Source: Butyricimonas virosa (GTDB lineage Bacteria > Bacteroidota > Bacteroidia > Bacteroidales > Marinifilaceae). From it: 64,000 nucleotides of DNA. Below the pieces are notes generated by a model. The model saw only the letters and a program-made list of their open reading frames with translations, had not been told where the DNA came from and did no database searches. Where the stretch lies: the NCBI RefSeq assembly GCF_025148635.1, contig NZ_CP102269.1:1054001-1118000 (forward strand), read 5' to 3'. Positions 1-9,125 of the stretch are shown piece by piece; position 1 is the first letter of the stretch, and every line of letters starts with the position of its first letter. Made by a program: the position numbers and the translations under genes.

Positions 1-1036
1 TACTTGCCCTTGAGCCATACAACGCTGCCGATGCTGCATCTTTCAGCACCTCAACAGATTCAATGGTAGAGGGATCGATCTCGGCCAACGTGTTCGTTCC
101 TGTCACCGGAGAAGTAAATGAATGAACGGGTACACCGTCAATCACGTACAAAGGAGTTCCATCCGTCTGCGATTCTGACAACAAGGAATTATAACCGCGA
201 ATATTGATACGGGTTCCACCACCACCGGGAGAACCGGAAATATTTGATACCTCGACTCCAGCCATGTGTCCTTGTAACAAATTCTCAAGACTGGCAGAAG
301 GGACCTCTTCCAGATCCTTAGCTTTCACGTATGAAACAGCCCCAATCAATTCTCTTTTTTTTCGTTCCCCGTAAGCCACCACGGTCACCTCATCCAAATC
401 GGAGATTTCCTCTTCCAGAACGACATTGATCGTCGTCTGATCCTTCAATTCAACCTCTTTCGTTTTCATCCCCACGAAAGAAAACAACAACGCTTTGGCT
501 GTTGCAGGAAGCTCCAATTTATACACGCCATTCACGTCGGTCACGACACCGACAGTAGTTCCCTTCACGTAAACCGACACCCCGGGAAGCTTTCCCTTTT
601 GCTTATCCGTGATCGTTCCCGTGATCACTCTCTTTTTCGGAGTCACAGCCGTAGAACCTTTTACTTCCTCTGCGGCTTTTTTCTTAATGACCACCACATT
701 CTTTTCGAAAGTGTACGTGTAATCCGTCTTCCGTAAACAAATATTCATCACGCTATCAATCAACACGTCCTTTACGTCAATCGTGATCTTACCAATTTTG
801 TTCACGGCATCCATACTATACACGAATGTCATTTTGCTTTGTTTCTCCACAGCAAAAATGATGTCTAGCATCGAAGCATTTTCCCTTTTCAGCGTCAATT
901 TTTCCGTTTGTGCATACACACTTCGAAATGCTCCACAAGCTAGAAAAACTGCTATACACAAGCAAACCTTCATGCATATAGAACTTTTTCTCCTTTTTTT
1001 ATCGTGCAGGAGCCACGTCCAAAAGTTTTTTTTCAT
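1..1036 (-). CDS. SusC/RagA-family TonB-dependent outer-membrane receptor, N-terminal part (locus A)
   Basis: The gene is open from an ATG at 1036 to the left edge (345 codons read) and is truncated by the window. In order it shows a basic N-terminus, a hydrophobic signal segment ending near residue 42 (VYAQ), an STN domain (about 45-120), a carboxypeptidase-like beta-sandwich (about 140-215, with LPGVSVYVKG and SFVGMKTKE) and the start of the TonB plug (GGGTRINIRGYNS, then VEVLKDAASAALYGSRAS). SusC proteins import oligomeric nutrients across the outer membrane with a SusD lipoprotein, using TonB energy. The STN domain implies signalling to the FecR encoded directly upstream. The plug is very close to that of the SusC at 10670-14191, so the two are probably duplicates. 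The partner SusD should lie to the left of the window. Confidence 0.93.
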   Translation of the reverse strand, partial: MKKNFWTWLLHDKKRRKSSICMKVCLCIAVFLACGAFRSVYAQTEKLTLKRENASMLDIIFAVEKQSKMTFVYSMDAVNKIGKITIDVKDVLIDSVMNICLRKTDYTYTFEKNVVVIKKKAAEEVKGSTAVTPKKRVITGTITDKQKGKLPGVSVYVKGTTVGVVTDVNGVYKLELPATAKALLFSFVGMKTKEVELKDQTTINVVLEEEISDLDEVTVVAYGERKKRELIGAVSYVKAKDLEEVPSASLENLLQGHMAGVEVSNISGSPGGGGTRINIRGYNSLLSESQTDGTPLYVIDGVPVHSFTSPVTGTNTLAEIDPSTIESVEVLKDAASAALYGSRAS

Positions 1037-1071
1037 AACTTTGAGAAATTAAATTGATATTGAATTTAATG

Positions 1072-1118
1072 AAATGGGTTGTCAGAAATAATCACCACAA
1101 AATCTCTGACCCCCATTT
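1072..1118 (-). promoter_or_regulatory. Stem-loop between fecR and susC (locus A)
   Basis: The inverted repeat has a 7-bp outer stem (AAATGGG/CCCATTT) and a 5-bp inner stem (TCAGA/TCTGA), separated by a small internal loop and closed by an 18-nt loop. It lies about 20 nt after the fecR stop codon and about 36 nt before the susC ATG. No U-tract follows, so a simple intrinsic terminator is unlikely. Loci B, C and D have a hairpin at the same place but with unrelated sequence. Possible roles are an attenuator, an RNase-processing site or a 3'-end stabiliser; this is inference. Confidence 0.55.
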
Positions 1119-1138
1119 TTATTTATAGTAACACACTA

Positions 1139-2302
1139 TCAACCAACACCTTTCACAATCAACGTTTTCCCATTCATCTCGAATTTCACCTCTCCCGTCA
1201 ACTCCAATATCTTCAATAGAGAATCAACATGCTCGTACTTCTCCAATTTAAAACCAAATCGTTTTTCAGCCATCTCCGGATTCCGGTAGAACACCTCGAA
1301 ATCATACCAACGGGCCATCTCCTGTAAAATATCATCCAGACGCTCTTCCTCGAACACGAACATCTGTTCTTTCCTCAAACGATAATTCTCTCCTTTAATC
1401 TTACGATAAGAAAAATCTCCCGATTCTTCATGATAAGTAGCCTGCATATCGGGACGCAGCACGTTATCTTTCACGCTCACCACTCCCTCAACCAACGAGG
1501 TCTCTACGATACTCGCATTCCGATACGCTTTCACGTTAAAGCTCGTACCCAACACCTTCACGTCAAGAGATTTTGTTTTCACATAAAAAGGATGGACCGG
1601 GTCATGATGCACGTCAAAATAAGCCTCTCCCTCCAAATATACTTCCCGCTTATTTCCTTTAAAGCGTGTCGGGAAACGAATTTCAGAATCAGCAAACATC
1701 CAAACATCAGTTCCATCTGCTAATTTCAGATTATACTCTCCACCCCTCGGAACAACGATCCGGTGATACTCTACTTTATTATCAACGATACTGTCTATTC
1801 CGGAATAATTTAACCCCTTTCCCTCTTCCAATATCACCCCAAATTCATTCAATTCTTTTGCAATATTTTTAACAGTATCCAAATCTACGATCTGACCTCC
1901 AGGTAATTCCAATATCGTTTTGTGACGTTCAAAATAAGCATCCACGATATATTGCGGACGCTCCATCTCCTTCACTCGATCAACATACCAAACAGGAATA
2001 GCCACCATCAAAGGCAATATCAGTATTGCCGCATACCAAGACATACGGTAAATTCGCCTGTGGACTTTTCTTCCGGTTGCCTTTCGAATTTGCTCCCAAT
2101 TTTTTTTCGCATCAAACGAGTCGTAAAGGACTTGTTTAGCCGCTATGTTCTTTTGATCTCTGATTTTTGTCAAAAGTTGTTCCCCGTCCGAAGATTCCTT
2201 CAAGCTCTTTTTCAACACTAACATCTCCGCTTCCGAAAGATCTCCTTTCAAGTATCGAGTAATTCGTTCCGCTAATTTTATTGACTTTTTATATTTTTCC
2301 AT
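1139..2302 (-). CDS. FecR-family anti-sigma factor (locus A)
   Basis: This inner-membrane anti-sigma protein would relay the signal from the SusC STN domain to the ECF sigma. The N-terminal cytoplasmic helical part (about 1-80) precedes one membrane segment (about 89-107, WYAAILILPLMVAIPVW). The periplasmic FecR domain follows, with the family pattern PRGGEYNLKLADGT, VYLEGEAYFDV and VLGTSFNVKAY, and then a C-terminal DUF4974/STN-like domain. I chose the ATG at 2302 (387 aa). The frame extends 11 codons further only through a TTG at 2335, and the ATG start fits the other FecR N-termini here. It sits between the sigma gene and susC on the same strand. Confidence 0.93.
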   Translation of the reverse strand: MEKYKKSIKLAERITRYLKGDLSEAEMLVLKKSLKESSDGEQLLTKIRDQKNIAAKQVLYDSFDAKKNWEQIRKATGRKVHRRIYRMSWYAAILILPLMVAIPVWYVDRVKEMERPQYIVDAYFERHKTILELPGGQIVDLDTVKNIAKELNEFGVILEEGKGLNYSGIDSIVDNKVEYHRIVVPRGGEYNLKLADGTDVWMFADSEIRFPTRFKGNKREVYLEGEAYFDVHHDPVHPFYVKTKSLDVKVLGTSFNVKAYRNASIVETSLVEGVVSVKDNVLRPDMQATYHEESGDFSYRKIKGENYRLRKEQMFVFEEERLDDILQEMARWYDFEVFYRNPEMAEKRFGFKLEKYEHVDSLLKILELTGEVKFEMNGKTLIVKGVG

Positions 2303-2420
2303 CAATTCATCATCTTTTACATCTCTAATATGCAAAAAACGAATTTAGGGGTGATTCGAAAAGCAATTATTTTTTAGCTTTAACCTCCTTCTAACAACAA
2401 GTCTCTATCAATCAACAACA

Positions 2421-2957
2421 TTAAAGATGCAACAGAACTAAGAAAAAAACAAATAAATGCTGCAATTCTGCCCGTAAAAAGGCAAACGCCTTCCTTTTTT
2501 GTGTTTTGACCGTATTCACTGAAATCTTCAATTTTTCAGCAATCTCTTCTTGAGTGTGGCCTGCCATACTCAATTCCACAATTCGTCTTCGTTCCGAGGG
2601 TAATCTATCAATTGCCGCTATAATTTCACGATGGACTTCTTCTTCTATAATCGCCGCCAAAGCTGTCTCCGTATTATCTTCAATTCCGGGATCCACGTCT
2701 TCACTTATTTTATGCTGCCGCAAATAAAAAAGAGCATTATTATACAATGATTTATAAAGATATGCTTTAAAATACACCATATCCGTGTAAATTCCCCGCT
2801 TCTCCCAAAGATTTATAAAGGTCTCTTGCACTACATCTTCCACCGCCCCATGATCCGGAATATAACGCTTAACAAAAGCACATGACGATTTAAAAAAATC
2901 GTCAAACAACTTTTTAAAGGCTCGCTCGTCACCCTTGTTAAATTGGTACAATAACAT
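2421..2957 (-). CDS. ECF-type RNA polymerase sigma-70 factor (locus A)
   Basis: This is a short sigma factor (178 aa from ATG 2957) of the Bacteroidetes-expanded ECF group. Region 2 is visible as the stretch from FNKGDERAFKKLF to VVQETFINLWEKR. Region 4 is visible as LPSERRRIVELSMAGHTQEEIAEKLKISVNTVKTQK, read here as two parts around the helix-turn-helix. It should direct transcription of the linked susC once released by FecR. The frame continues upstream only to a TTG at 2975, so I prefer the ATG. The protein ends in a strongly hydrophobic tail (LFVFFLVLLHL) after region 4, a trait shared by all four sigma factors of the window. A TAnnTTTG element lies 41 nt upstream. Confidence 0.92.
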   Translation of the reverse strand: MLLYQFNKGDERAFKKLFDDFFKSSCAFVKRYIPDHGAVEDVVQETFINLWEKRGIYTDMVYFKAYLYKSLYNNALFYLRQHKISEDVDPGIEDNTETALAAIIEEEVHREIIAAIDRLPSERRRIVELSMAGHTQEEIAEKLKISVNTVKTQKRKAFAFLRAELQHLFVFFLVLLHL

Positions 2958-2997
2958 ATAACTCCATCTATTCAAGCCTGCAAGATATGACTTTTTT

Positions 2998-3005
2998 CAA
3001 AAATA
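2998..3005 (-). promoter_or_regulatory. Candidate -7 promoter element (TATTTTTG) of sigma A
   Basis: TATTTTTG matches the Bacteroidetes primary-sigma -7 consensus TAnnTTTG. It lies 41 nt before the ATG at 2957. No good TTTG -33 box is seen at 19-21 nt spacing. The same -7 type precedes the sigma genes of loci B, C and D. Confidence 0.5.
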
Positions 3006-3012
3006 TCAATGC

Positions 3013-3043
3013 AAAAAAAGAGCGATCCTTTCGAATCGCCCTC
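3013..3043 (-). terminator. Intrinsic terminator after the DUF3298 lipoprotein gene
   Basis: Read on the minus strand, a GC-rich hairpin (GCGAT...ATCGC core, extended by GAG/CTC with a bulge) is followed directly by seven T residues. It lies 24 nt after the stop codon of the gene at 3067-3750, and separates that gene from locus A. Confidence 0.8.
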
Positions 3044-3066
3044 GCCTTCCCTACTATTCTCCCTAT

Positions 3067-3750
3067 CTATTTCAACAAAAAATCACCTTTCAATAACATA
3101 CGAGGTACAGCTATTTCCGCCGCTCCGCAATAATGAGCCCCTAAAACCAACGGGGCATAAGTAAAGCAAATATCACTTCCCGAAAAGTTTACCGTGGTTA
3201 CATTTGCCAGCGTGGGAACTTCCGAAAAACAATTCTCCGGATTCTTGAAATTCCGTTGAATCTGTTTGTCAATCTCGGCACTCCTGTCATAATTCAGAAT
3301 ACCCTCCGAGTTCAAAAACTTCTTGTCCTTCAGACTATAATTGACCGCGTAATATTCCGTCAATCCGTTAGCTCCTCCCGTCAACGTGTAAACCGCAAGA
3401 CGAACACTGATATAATGACGATCCGCCATGAACACGCTATCCTTAACCTCCAGTTCAAACGGAATCATCGGTTCTTCCTTCATCTCTCGTGCCTTTTGCA
3501 GGTATTGGTTCAATTGTGCTTTCAAATCATTTTGCAAACTGTCAATCAACCGGGAAATTTCCTCGTTCACCACCTTACATCCTCGTTCCACCTCAGCTTT
3601 TTGGGAGGTAAACACCGGATAGGCTATCGTAATATCAAACTCGCTGGTCTTGTGGGATAAAAAATCCTTCCCTACTTTTATCGTTGCCTCCTCGCATCCC
3701 GTGAAAAACAAGGCCAACAATGTCACTACAAAAGTACAATTCCTCATCAT
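3067..3750 (-). CDS. DUF3298/DUF4163-type lipoprotein (RsiV/PdaC-like fold)
   Basis: This is a 227-aa lipoprotein with a signal peptide and lipobox (FFTGC, Cys19). The mature part starts with a DUF4163-like region (FDITIAYPVF, long helix around residues 60-95). The DUF3298-like region follows, with ISVRLAVYTLTGGANG and the Y-Y-A-V-N-Y-SLKDKKFL pattern. In other bacteria this fold occurs in RsiV and PdaC. The length and domain pair fit the many uncharacterised Bacteroidetes lipoproteins of this type. It stands alone between loci A and B, with a terminator downstream and about 150 bp upstream, so it is probably an independent transcript. The specific role is unknown. Confidence 0.75.
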   Translation of the reverse strand: MMRNCTFVVTLLALFFTGCEEATIKVGKDFLSHKTSEFDITIAYPVFTSQKAEVERGCKVVNEEISRLIDSLQNDLKAQLNQYLQKAREMKEEPMIPFELEVKDSVFMADRHYISVRLAVYTLTGGANGLTEYYAVNYSLKDKKFLNSEGILNYDRSAEIDKQIQRNFKNPENCFSEVPTLANVTTVNFSGSDICFTYAPLVLGAHYCGAAEIAVPRMLLKGDFLLK

Positions 3751-3847
3751 CTCTTTTTCTGTTTCAAATTCTGTGATATATACGGGAGCTATATATAAAG
3801 GTTCGGGTTAATACCTAAAAAAATAGGGAGAGTTCAATTTGAAGCTA

Positions 3848-3881
3848 CACTCCAAAAGCTTTGTGTCTGACTTTTGGAGTG
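3848..3881 (-). terminator. Perfect 11-bp hairpin at the 3' end of locus B
   Basis: An 11-bp perfect inverted repeat (CACTCCAAAAG/CTTTTGGAGTG) with a 12-nt loop lies 22 nt after the M16 protease stop codon. No T-tract follows directly; a T-rich stretch comes about 20 nt later. It may act as a terminator or 3' stabiliser of the long locus B transcript. An operator for the DUF3298 gene downstream is possible but less likely. Confidence 0.45.
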
Positions 3882-3902
3882 CAACTTTTAGGGTAAGTTT
3901 CA

Positions 3903-6704
3903 CTATTTTTCCCAATCAGAAAGCGGGTCCGCCTCTTCTGATTTTATTACCCAATCTCTTACTTTCACTTTCTTCAAGAACTTCCACACCACGTCACGCA
4001 CATCCTCGACAGTCATGCCCTCCAGTAGCTTGTCACTATGGTCAGTAACATCCTCTCCGTACTCTGCATACGTGTTCAACACGTTCATCCAATAGTCGAT
4101 GCCGATATTCTCGTCCGCTTGCGAGCGGGAAAGCTTGATGGAAACTAGAATCGGGGTCAACTCCTCTTGTGTAAAGAGTTCGTGCTGACTTCTATCCAGT
4201 TCTTTGTAAATCATCTCTTTCATGCGTTCCACCTTGTCGCGTTGCGTCTCGAAGCCGATCATCATCGTCGCCTTACGATAAGGGAACGTAATGCTATTCG
4301 CTTCAACATTAACGCCATACGTCGCACTCTCCTGTTCCCGGACGATAGCGAACAAACGGTTGCGTAACATCTGTCCCCAGATATTCAACGCCAACTGTTC
4401 TTTGTCTGAAAATTTAGCATTATTCTCCAACATCAGGTTCACCATACCCTTGTCACCGGGCATAGCCACCGTGAACACATGGGAAATCGTGTCCGTGCCA
4501 ACATCGTAGTTACGAATGATGTACTCCTCTTTCTTTCCCTTACGGGAAGGTAAAGAACCGATATACTCGTTTGTCAGGCGAACGGCCTCCTCCCGGTCAA
4601 TGTCACCCACGATACAGAACGTGAACTCTTTCGCATTCGAGAAACATTCCCGGTAAAGCGGTTCCAACCGATCGAAATTCATCTTGTCGAAATAAGCAGC
4701 ACCCAAATCCCGGTTACGTTCGTCCGTGCGGGTCGTCAGTTTTCGGATCGAATCCTGCACCAGATCCTGGGGTGTCAGACGACGATTCTCGTACATGTAT
4801 TTAGCCCGTTCCACGTACTTATCAAACTGCGGCTTCTCGAAACGAGGTTCTTCAAACATCAAGTAGAACAACTGGAACAGCAACTCGGCGTTATCCGCTC
4901 TCGTGCTACCGCCGAATCCCTCCGTGTAATCGCTCAACATCATGTTCAACCGCACCTGTTTCCCTTGCACGAGTTCTTTCAACGTGTTAAGGTCATACTT
5001 GTATATCCCGGATTTTAACGTCAAGGCCTGCATCGCATCCAGCGTCGGCAGATCCTCGGCAGCCACTACAGAACGACCACCATGACTACTACAAGCTATC
5101 GAGAAAAAACCGTGTCCCTCCTCCACGTGCTTGTAGAACACCCGGGCTCCATTCGCCAGCGTCCACTCTTCCGCCTTGAAACGATCCAACTTTTTCACTT
5201 TCTTGATCGTCCCCCCTTGCAACTTCAAGTCGAACGCCTCCGGGGCTTTACGCTCCACGACTTCCGGCTTCAAGTCTTTTTTACTCACCCCTGCCATGAT
5301 ATTCAGGATCTGCTCTTTCGTCAGATACTTGTAATCCTTGTCATTACCGGACACCACCACGATCTGGCTCGAATCCGTGGCCCACGAGTGTATCCACTTG
5401 TTCATATCCCCGGTCGTGATCTCCAGCAAAGCCTCTTTCAACAACTCAAGCTCCTCTTTCTGTTCGAGGAAAGGCATCCCGCCCAGGAAATGAGCCTGGA
5501 ACACATTCACGTAATACAGGTTACTCTCTTTCTCCACGGTACTCTCCATCTTCTGCAACTCCTGGAAAAGAGCCTCCTGCACCCGTTCCATCTCGGCATC
5601 CGTGAACCCGAAACGACGAATCCGTTCCCATTCCGTCCACACCTGCTCGAAAGCCTCGGCATCCTGATTTTTGTAAGGAACCACGTCTAGCGAAAACCCG
5701 TTATAGTTTCGCACGAAAGTACCGAAATCTGCCGATGCACTCACGAACTTCTCCCGATTATCGTTCACGATACGGGAAAGCCGTTGCCCCCAAATGGTAT
5801 TAAAGATACGAGCCTTAAACGAGTAGGCCTTGCGTTCCACCTCGTTCAAGTCCTCCACCCGGCGTGCCCGCTGATGGAAAGAGATCATCTTCGAACGGTT
5901 CTCCGGGTCTAGGATTAACATGTAATCCAAGTCCGCACGAGCGGGAATCTCCACCTCGTAACGTTCCAGCGGGTTCTCCCGTGCCGGAATGGCCCCGAAC
6001 AACTCGTTCACCCGTTTCTCGTACTCCACTTCGTCAATATCTCCCACCACGATCACGCACTGCAAATCAGGACGATACCATTTATAGTAAAACTCCCGCA
6101 ACGCATCGTACGGGAAACTCTTCAGCAATTCCACCGTACCGATCACGTTACGCCGGGCATATTTCGTGTGATTATACACCACGGGAGCCGCTCCCTCCTG
6201 CAAACGTCGGTTCACATCGTAACGACTTCTCCACTCCTCGATAATCACTCCCCGCTCGTCGTCAATATCTTTATCCTTCAATAATATCTCACTACACCAG
6301 TCTTTCACGATAAACAGGCAGGTATCCACCAATCCTTGATCCGCCGTCGGCACATCATTAATATTATACACGGTCTGGTTCACTCCCGTGTGAGCGTTAA
6401 AGGAAAAAACGCCTTTTCCCCTCAAGTAGGGCATTACCCCGTCCGGGAAACGAGTCGTCCCGTTAAACGCCATATGCTCCAGGAAATGAGCCAAACCATT
6501 CTCATGATCCTCCTCCAGGATAGCGCCCACGTTCTGTACCAGGTAAAAACTCACCCGTCCCAAGGCTCCCTCGGAATGCTTCACGTAATAGGTCAAGCCG
6601 TTCTCCAGCTTTCCGTAACGCAATCCCTCCATACCTTCCCGCGCAAACAAAGGGGTGAATACCGTGAAAACAAAAATGATACATGTAAAAATTAATCCCC
6701 TCAT
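3903..6704 (-). CDS. M16-family zinc metalloprotease (PqqL-like, two-unit)
   Basis: This 933-aa exported insulinase/pitrilysin-type peptidase has a signal peptide (about residues 1-21, ending PLFA). The inverted zinc motif is HFLEH (residues 73-77), and the family Glu is probably Glu157 in ERGVIIEEW, seven residues after Glu150. An active M16 unit and the inactive partner unit (second half, about 500-933, from VFYKHVEEGHGFFS) are both present, as expected for PqqL-size proteins. M16 enzymes degrade peptides inside a closed chamber. It is the last gene of locus B, 4 nt after the thioredoxin gene, which suggests that the SusCD pair upstream imports peptides that this enzyme cleaves in the periplasm. 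That link is inference. Confidence 0.93.
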   Translation of the reverse strand: MRGLIFTCIIFVFTVFTPLFAREGMEGLRYGKLENGLTYYVKHSEGALGRVSFYLVQNVGAILEEDHENGLAHFLEHMAFNGTTRFPDGVMPYLRGKGVFSFNAHTGVNQTVYNINDVPTADQGLVDTCLFIVKDWCSEILLKDKDIDDERGVIIEEWRSRYDVNRRLQEGAAPVVYNHTKYARRNVIGTVELLKSFPYDALREFYYKWYRPDLQCVIVVGDIDEVEYEKRVNELFGAIPARENPLERYEVEIPARADLDYMLILDPENRSKMISFHQRARRVEDLNEVERKAYSFKARIFNTIWGQRLSRIVNDNREKFVSASADFGTFVRNYNGFSLDVVPYKNQDAEAFEQVWTEWERIRRFGFTDAEMERVQEALFQELQKMESTVEKESNLYYVNVFQAHFLGGMPFLEQKEELELLKEALLEITTGDMNKWIHSWATDSSQIVVVSGNDKDYKYLTKEQILNIMAGVSKKDLKPEVVERKAPEAFDLKLQGGTIKKVKKLDRFKAEEWTLANGARVFYKHVEEGHGFFSIACSSHGGRSVVAAEDLPTLDAMQALTLKSGIYKYDLNTLKELVQGKQVRLNMMLSDYTEGFGGSTRADNAELLFQLFYLMFEEPRFEKPQFDKYVERAKYMYENRRLTPQDLVQDSIRKLTTRTDERNRDLGAAYFDKMNFDRLEPLYRECFSNAKEFTFCIVGDIDREEAVRLTNEYIGSLPSRKGKKEEYIIRNYDVGTDTISHVFTVAMPGDKGMVNLMLENNAKFSDKEQLALNIWGQMLRNRLFAIVREQESATYGVNVEANSITFPYRKATMMIGFETQRDKVERMKEMIYKELDRSQHELFTQEELTPILVSIKLSRSQADENIGIDYWMNVLNTYAEYGEDVTDHSDKLLEGMTVEDVRDVVWKFLKKVKVRDWVIKSEEADPLSDWEK

Positions 6705-6708
6705 ACTA

Positions 6709-8010
6709 TTACTTTGCTAGTTCTAAAGCCTCCAGTTTACGCTTCATTATCATCTGAATCTGGGCAGAACGCATCTTGTTCTCGATTTGTAAAGCCTCCA
6801 TGTACCCTTGATTATAAGCCTCTTTCGCTTTATCAAGTTGTTTTAGAGCTTTATAAGTATCTCCCAACATGGTTACAAAATTAATCCTGTCAATCAACCC
6901 CGTCCCCTCGTATTGCATGGCTTTTACCAACCAATCTTTCACCTGCCCCAACTGTTCATTATTCAACTTCCCCTTGCTCATGACATACATATTCTGAGCG
7001 ATCTCCCCGTAATCATTCGCGCTGACTTGATTCCCCAAAGCAGCGATATATTTGTTCATCAATTGGACATAAGAGTCTACATCTTTTTTGTAAGATAACA
7101 AATACATCCCGTCATAATAATACTTGAACTTCTCGTAAGGAGTTAAGGTACCCGTGGGCATGATAGCGTAGGCTGTTTCCAGATCACCGTTAATTCTCTC
7201 CAAGTATTTCTTGTATTCGTCCTTCCCAGCCTTCGCCAATTGTCCGACGACAGCATTATTATATTCCACCATCAGAATACCGGGGGCCTCGCCTAACTTA
7301 TTCATGTAAGTCTCCAAATTCTTGGCGATGAATTCCATAACGGCATCATCTTTCACGTTTTTCTTGTTAAACGCCTGCACGATTTGCAAATCCTCCTTGT
7401 TGATAAAGTCAGGCCCCATTTTCATTTTAGCATACTCGGCATACAACTTGTCAATCCGCACGATCCACTTCTGGGCCTCCATCCCTTGCATTCCTCCCAC
7501 TTCTTCCGGTGCTTGTTTCAAAACTAGTTGCATATCAGCCAAATCCTTTTTAGATTTAGCACGATCATACAATTTATCGAAGCTTAACCGTTCCCCGCAA
7601 ACCACTTTAGCCGAGTTCAAGAAATCAGCCTTTTCACGAGCCCCGACCAACCGTGATGCAACCGTGGCATCCGGTTTGAAAAATATTAAGGTTGGCAATA
7701 CCGTCACGTTAAATTTTTCTGCCGTCTCTTTTTGCCATCCCGCTTTCTCCACGTCGACTTGCATACAGATAAACTTGTCATTCATAAACTTTCCGACTTC
7801 TTCATCAACAAACACTTTTTCAGTCATCTGTTTACAAGGACCGCACCACACGGCATAAAAATCCACGAATACTAATTTGTTCTCTTGTTTTGCTTTCGCC
7901 AAAGCTTCATCAAAAGTTCCTTTAAAGAACTGGATTCCCTGACCGTAGCTTGATACGCTCCACCCCATGAACAGGGTGAAGCATATCATCATAAAATATT
8001 TCTTTGTCAT
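6709..8010 (-). CDS. Exported thioredoxin-fold protein with helical (TPR-like) C-terminal domain
   Basis: This is a 433-aa protein with a signal peptide (about 1-24, cleavage near SSYGQ). A thioredoxin domain (about 28-140) has the redox motif WCGPC (55-59) and the cis-proline region VTVLPTL. The remaining 290 residues are helical, with TPR-like repeats near the C-terminus (YKALKQLDKAKEAYNQGYMEA). It would reduce or isomerise disulfides in the periplasm. The gap to the upstream lipoprotein gene is 2 nt and to the protease 4 nt, so these genes are co-transcribed. A role in unfolding disulfide-bonded peptides before proteolysis is plausible but not shown by the sequence. Confidence 0.88.
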   Translation of the reverse strand: MTKKYFMMICFTLFMGWSVSSYGQGIQFFKGTFDEALAKAKQENKLVFVDFYAVWCGPCKQMTEKVFVDEEVGKFMNDKFICMQVDVEKAGWQKETAEKFNVTVLPTLIFFKPDATVASRLVGAREKADFLNSAKVVCGERLSFDKLYDRAKSKKDLADMQLVLKQAPEEVGGMQGMEAQKWIVRIDKLYAEYAKMKMGPDFINKEDLQIVQAFNKKNVKDDAVMEFIAKNLETYMNKLGEAPGILMVEYNNAVVGQLAKAGKDEYKKYLERINGDLETAYAIMPTGTLTPYEKFKYYYDGMYLLSYKKDVDSYVQLMNKYIAALGNQVSANDYGEIAQNMYVMSKGKLNNEQLGQVKDWLVKAMQYEGTGLIDRINFVTMLGDTYKALKQLDKAKEAYNQGYMEALQIENKMRSAQIQMIMKRKLEALELAK

Positions 8011-8012
8011 AT

Positions 8013-8435
8013 TTACTTGATTATGAAAGTAAAAATATCCGGTAGAAGAGCAGAATAACCTTCATTACGAACCTTTAAGGTTATCCTATAGCTTCCTTTA
8101 GGAGCCGCAGGTTGTAACGGAACTTCCATTCTACTGTTTCCATAAACTTTAAGTTCACTGGCAAACAAACTTGCCGCTTCTTCTCCCGCAGTCGAAGTAA
8201 CACGGACAAATTCGTAAACCTTAGGATCCGTTCCCAACACACTTTGAATGGCGCCACTCACCCAAGGAGCTTGATTCTTTTCCCTATTGGCATCTTTTTT
8301 AGGATCCAACACGGTTCTTATTTCCAACGTATCCGGTGTAAATGCGGCATTTTTTACGTCCAAGAAACCAACCGTGGGCTTCTCACAGGCAGCTAATGCA
8401 AAGATTGCGAGAAATAATATCATCAACTGTTTCAT
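8013..8435 (-). CDS. Small lipoprotein of unknown function (locus B)
   Basis: This is a 140-aa protein with a short signal peptide and lipobox (LAAC, Cys17). I do not recognise a family with confidence. The mature part looks all-beta, and the C-terminal half (APKGSYRITLKVRNEGYS) resembles an Ig-like beta-sandwich edge. It lies between the FAS1-like lipoprotein (25-nt gap) and the thioredoxin (2-nt gap) in the locus B operon. By position it is likely a surface-exposed or periplasmic accessory of the SusCD complex. Confidence 0.7.
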   Translation of the reverse strand: MKQLMILFLAIFALAACEKPTVGFLDVKNAAFTPDTLEIRTVLDPKKDANREKNQAPWVSGAIQSVLGTDPKVYEFVRVTSTAGEEAASLFASELKVYGNSRMEVPLQPAAPKGSYRITLKVRNEGYSALLPDIFTFIIK

Positions 8436-8460
8436 ATCATTCTTAATTTACAAATTCTTA

Positions 8461-9117
8461 CTATTTCAACTCTCCTAACGTGAAGCTATATGCCATAGAA
8501 TGCACGACACCATTTGTCGGCTGTATATCCGAAGATGCGATAGGAAGTACATACTGAGTTGTACCCCATTGATTATGTCCTATCGCATACAAAACAAGAG
8601 CCCCGGCTCCCGGAACATTTTGAAACGTTTCTCTGAAAGCAAATACCCTAAATTGCTTCCCATTTGCACCAGTTACCATCTCTCCTGAAGTCTCATCATT
8701 AGCTGTTCCCTCTTTAAAATCAGCGGCTAATCGTTTCCCTTTTATGATATGACTTAATATCAAATCCCGACAGGTTTCCTTATCTTGTAACATAATTTTT
8801 ACCTTCGTGGAATCCGGTAAACCCATGTCATTCATATTTGTACGTAAACTGTACAACCAACGCCGTATAGAATGATTGGTCGGGCCGAAAAAAGTAATTT
8901 CCTCGTAACCGGGTTCTTCTCCCGTGAAATATTTTTCCAATCCGGTATAATCAATCATCACCAAAAGAGAATCCCAATTATAAGAATCGGATTGAAAATA
9001 CTCGTACATGTTGCCGGGAAACTCAGCCTTACAAATTCCGGTATCTATTTGGTTGTACTTCGTGCAACCAACAAACATCGATAATACTATTCCTAAAAAT
9101 ATAACTTGTTTCATCAT
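8461..9117 (-). CDS. FAS1 (fasciclin)-like surface lipoprotein
   Basis: This is a 218-aa lipoprotein with a lipobox (FVGC, Cys18). The mature part carries fasciclin-type signatures: ITFFGPTNHSIRRWL, corresponding to the FAPTNxAF segment; ILSHIIKGKRL, corresponding to the H2 region; and a closing VLPIASSDIQPTNGVVHSM, corresponding to the final VHxIDxVL segment. FAS1 domains are adhesive or ligand-binding modules and are frequent as accessory lipoproteins in Bacteroidetes SusCD loci. It lies 8 nt after susD. It may bind the substrate at the cell surface; the ligand is unknown. The family call is from motif pattern only. Confidence 0.75.
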   Translation of the reverse strand: MMKQVIFLGIVLSMFVGCTKYNQIDTGICKAEFPGNMYEYFQSDSYNWDSLLVMIDYTGLEKYFTGEEPGYEEITFFGPTNHSIRRWLYSLRTNMNDMGLPDSTKVKIMLQDKETCRDLILSHIIKGKRLAADFKEGTANDETSGEMVTGANGKQFRVFAFRETFQNVPGAGALVLYAIGHNQWGTTQYVLPIASSDIQPTNGVVHSMAYSFTLGELK

Positions 9118-9125
9118 TTCTTATT

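Noticed and set aside
5082..5690. 202-codon plus-strand ORF opposite the M16 protease
   Set aside because: Its sequence is low-complexity, rich in His, Leu and Arg, with no family pattern. It is an antisense shadow of a clear gene.
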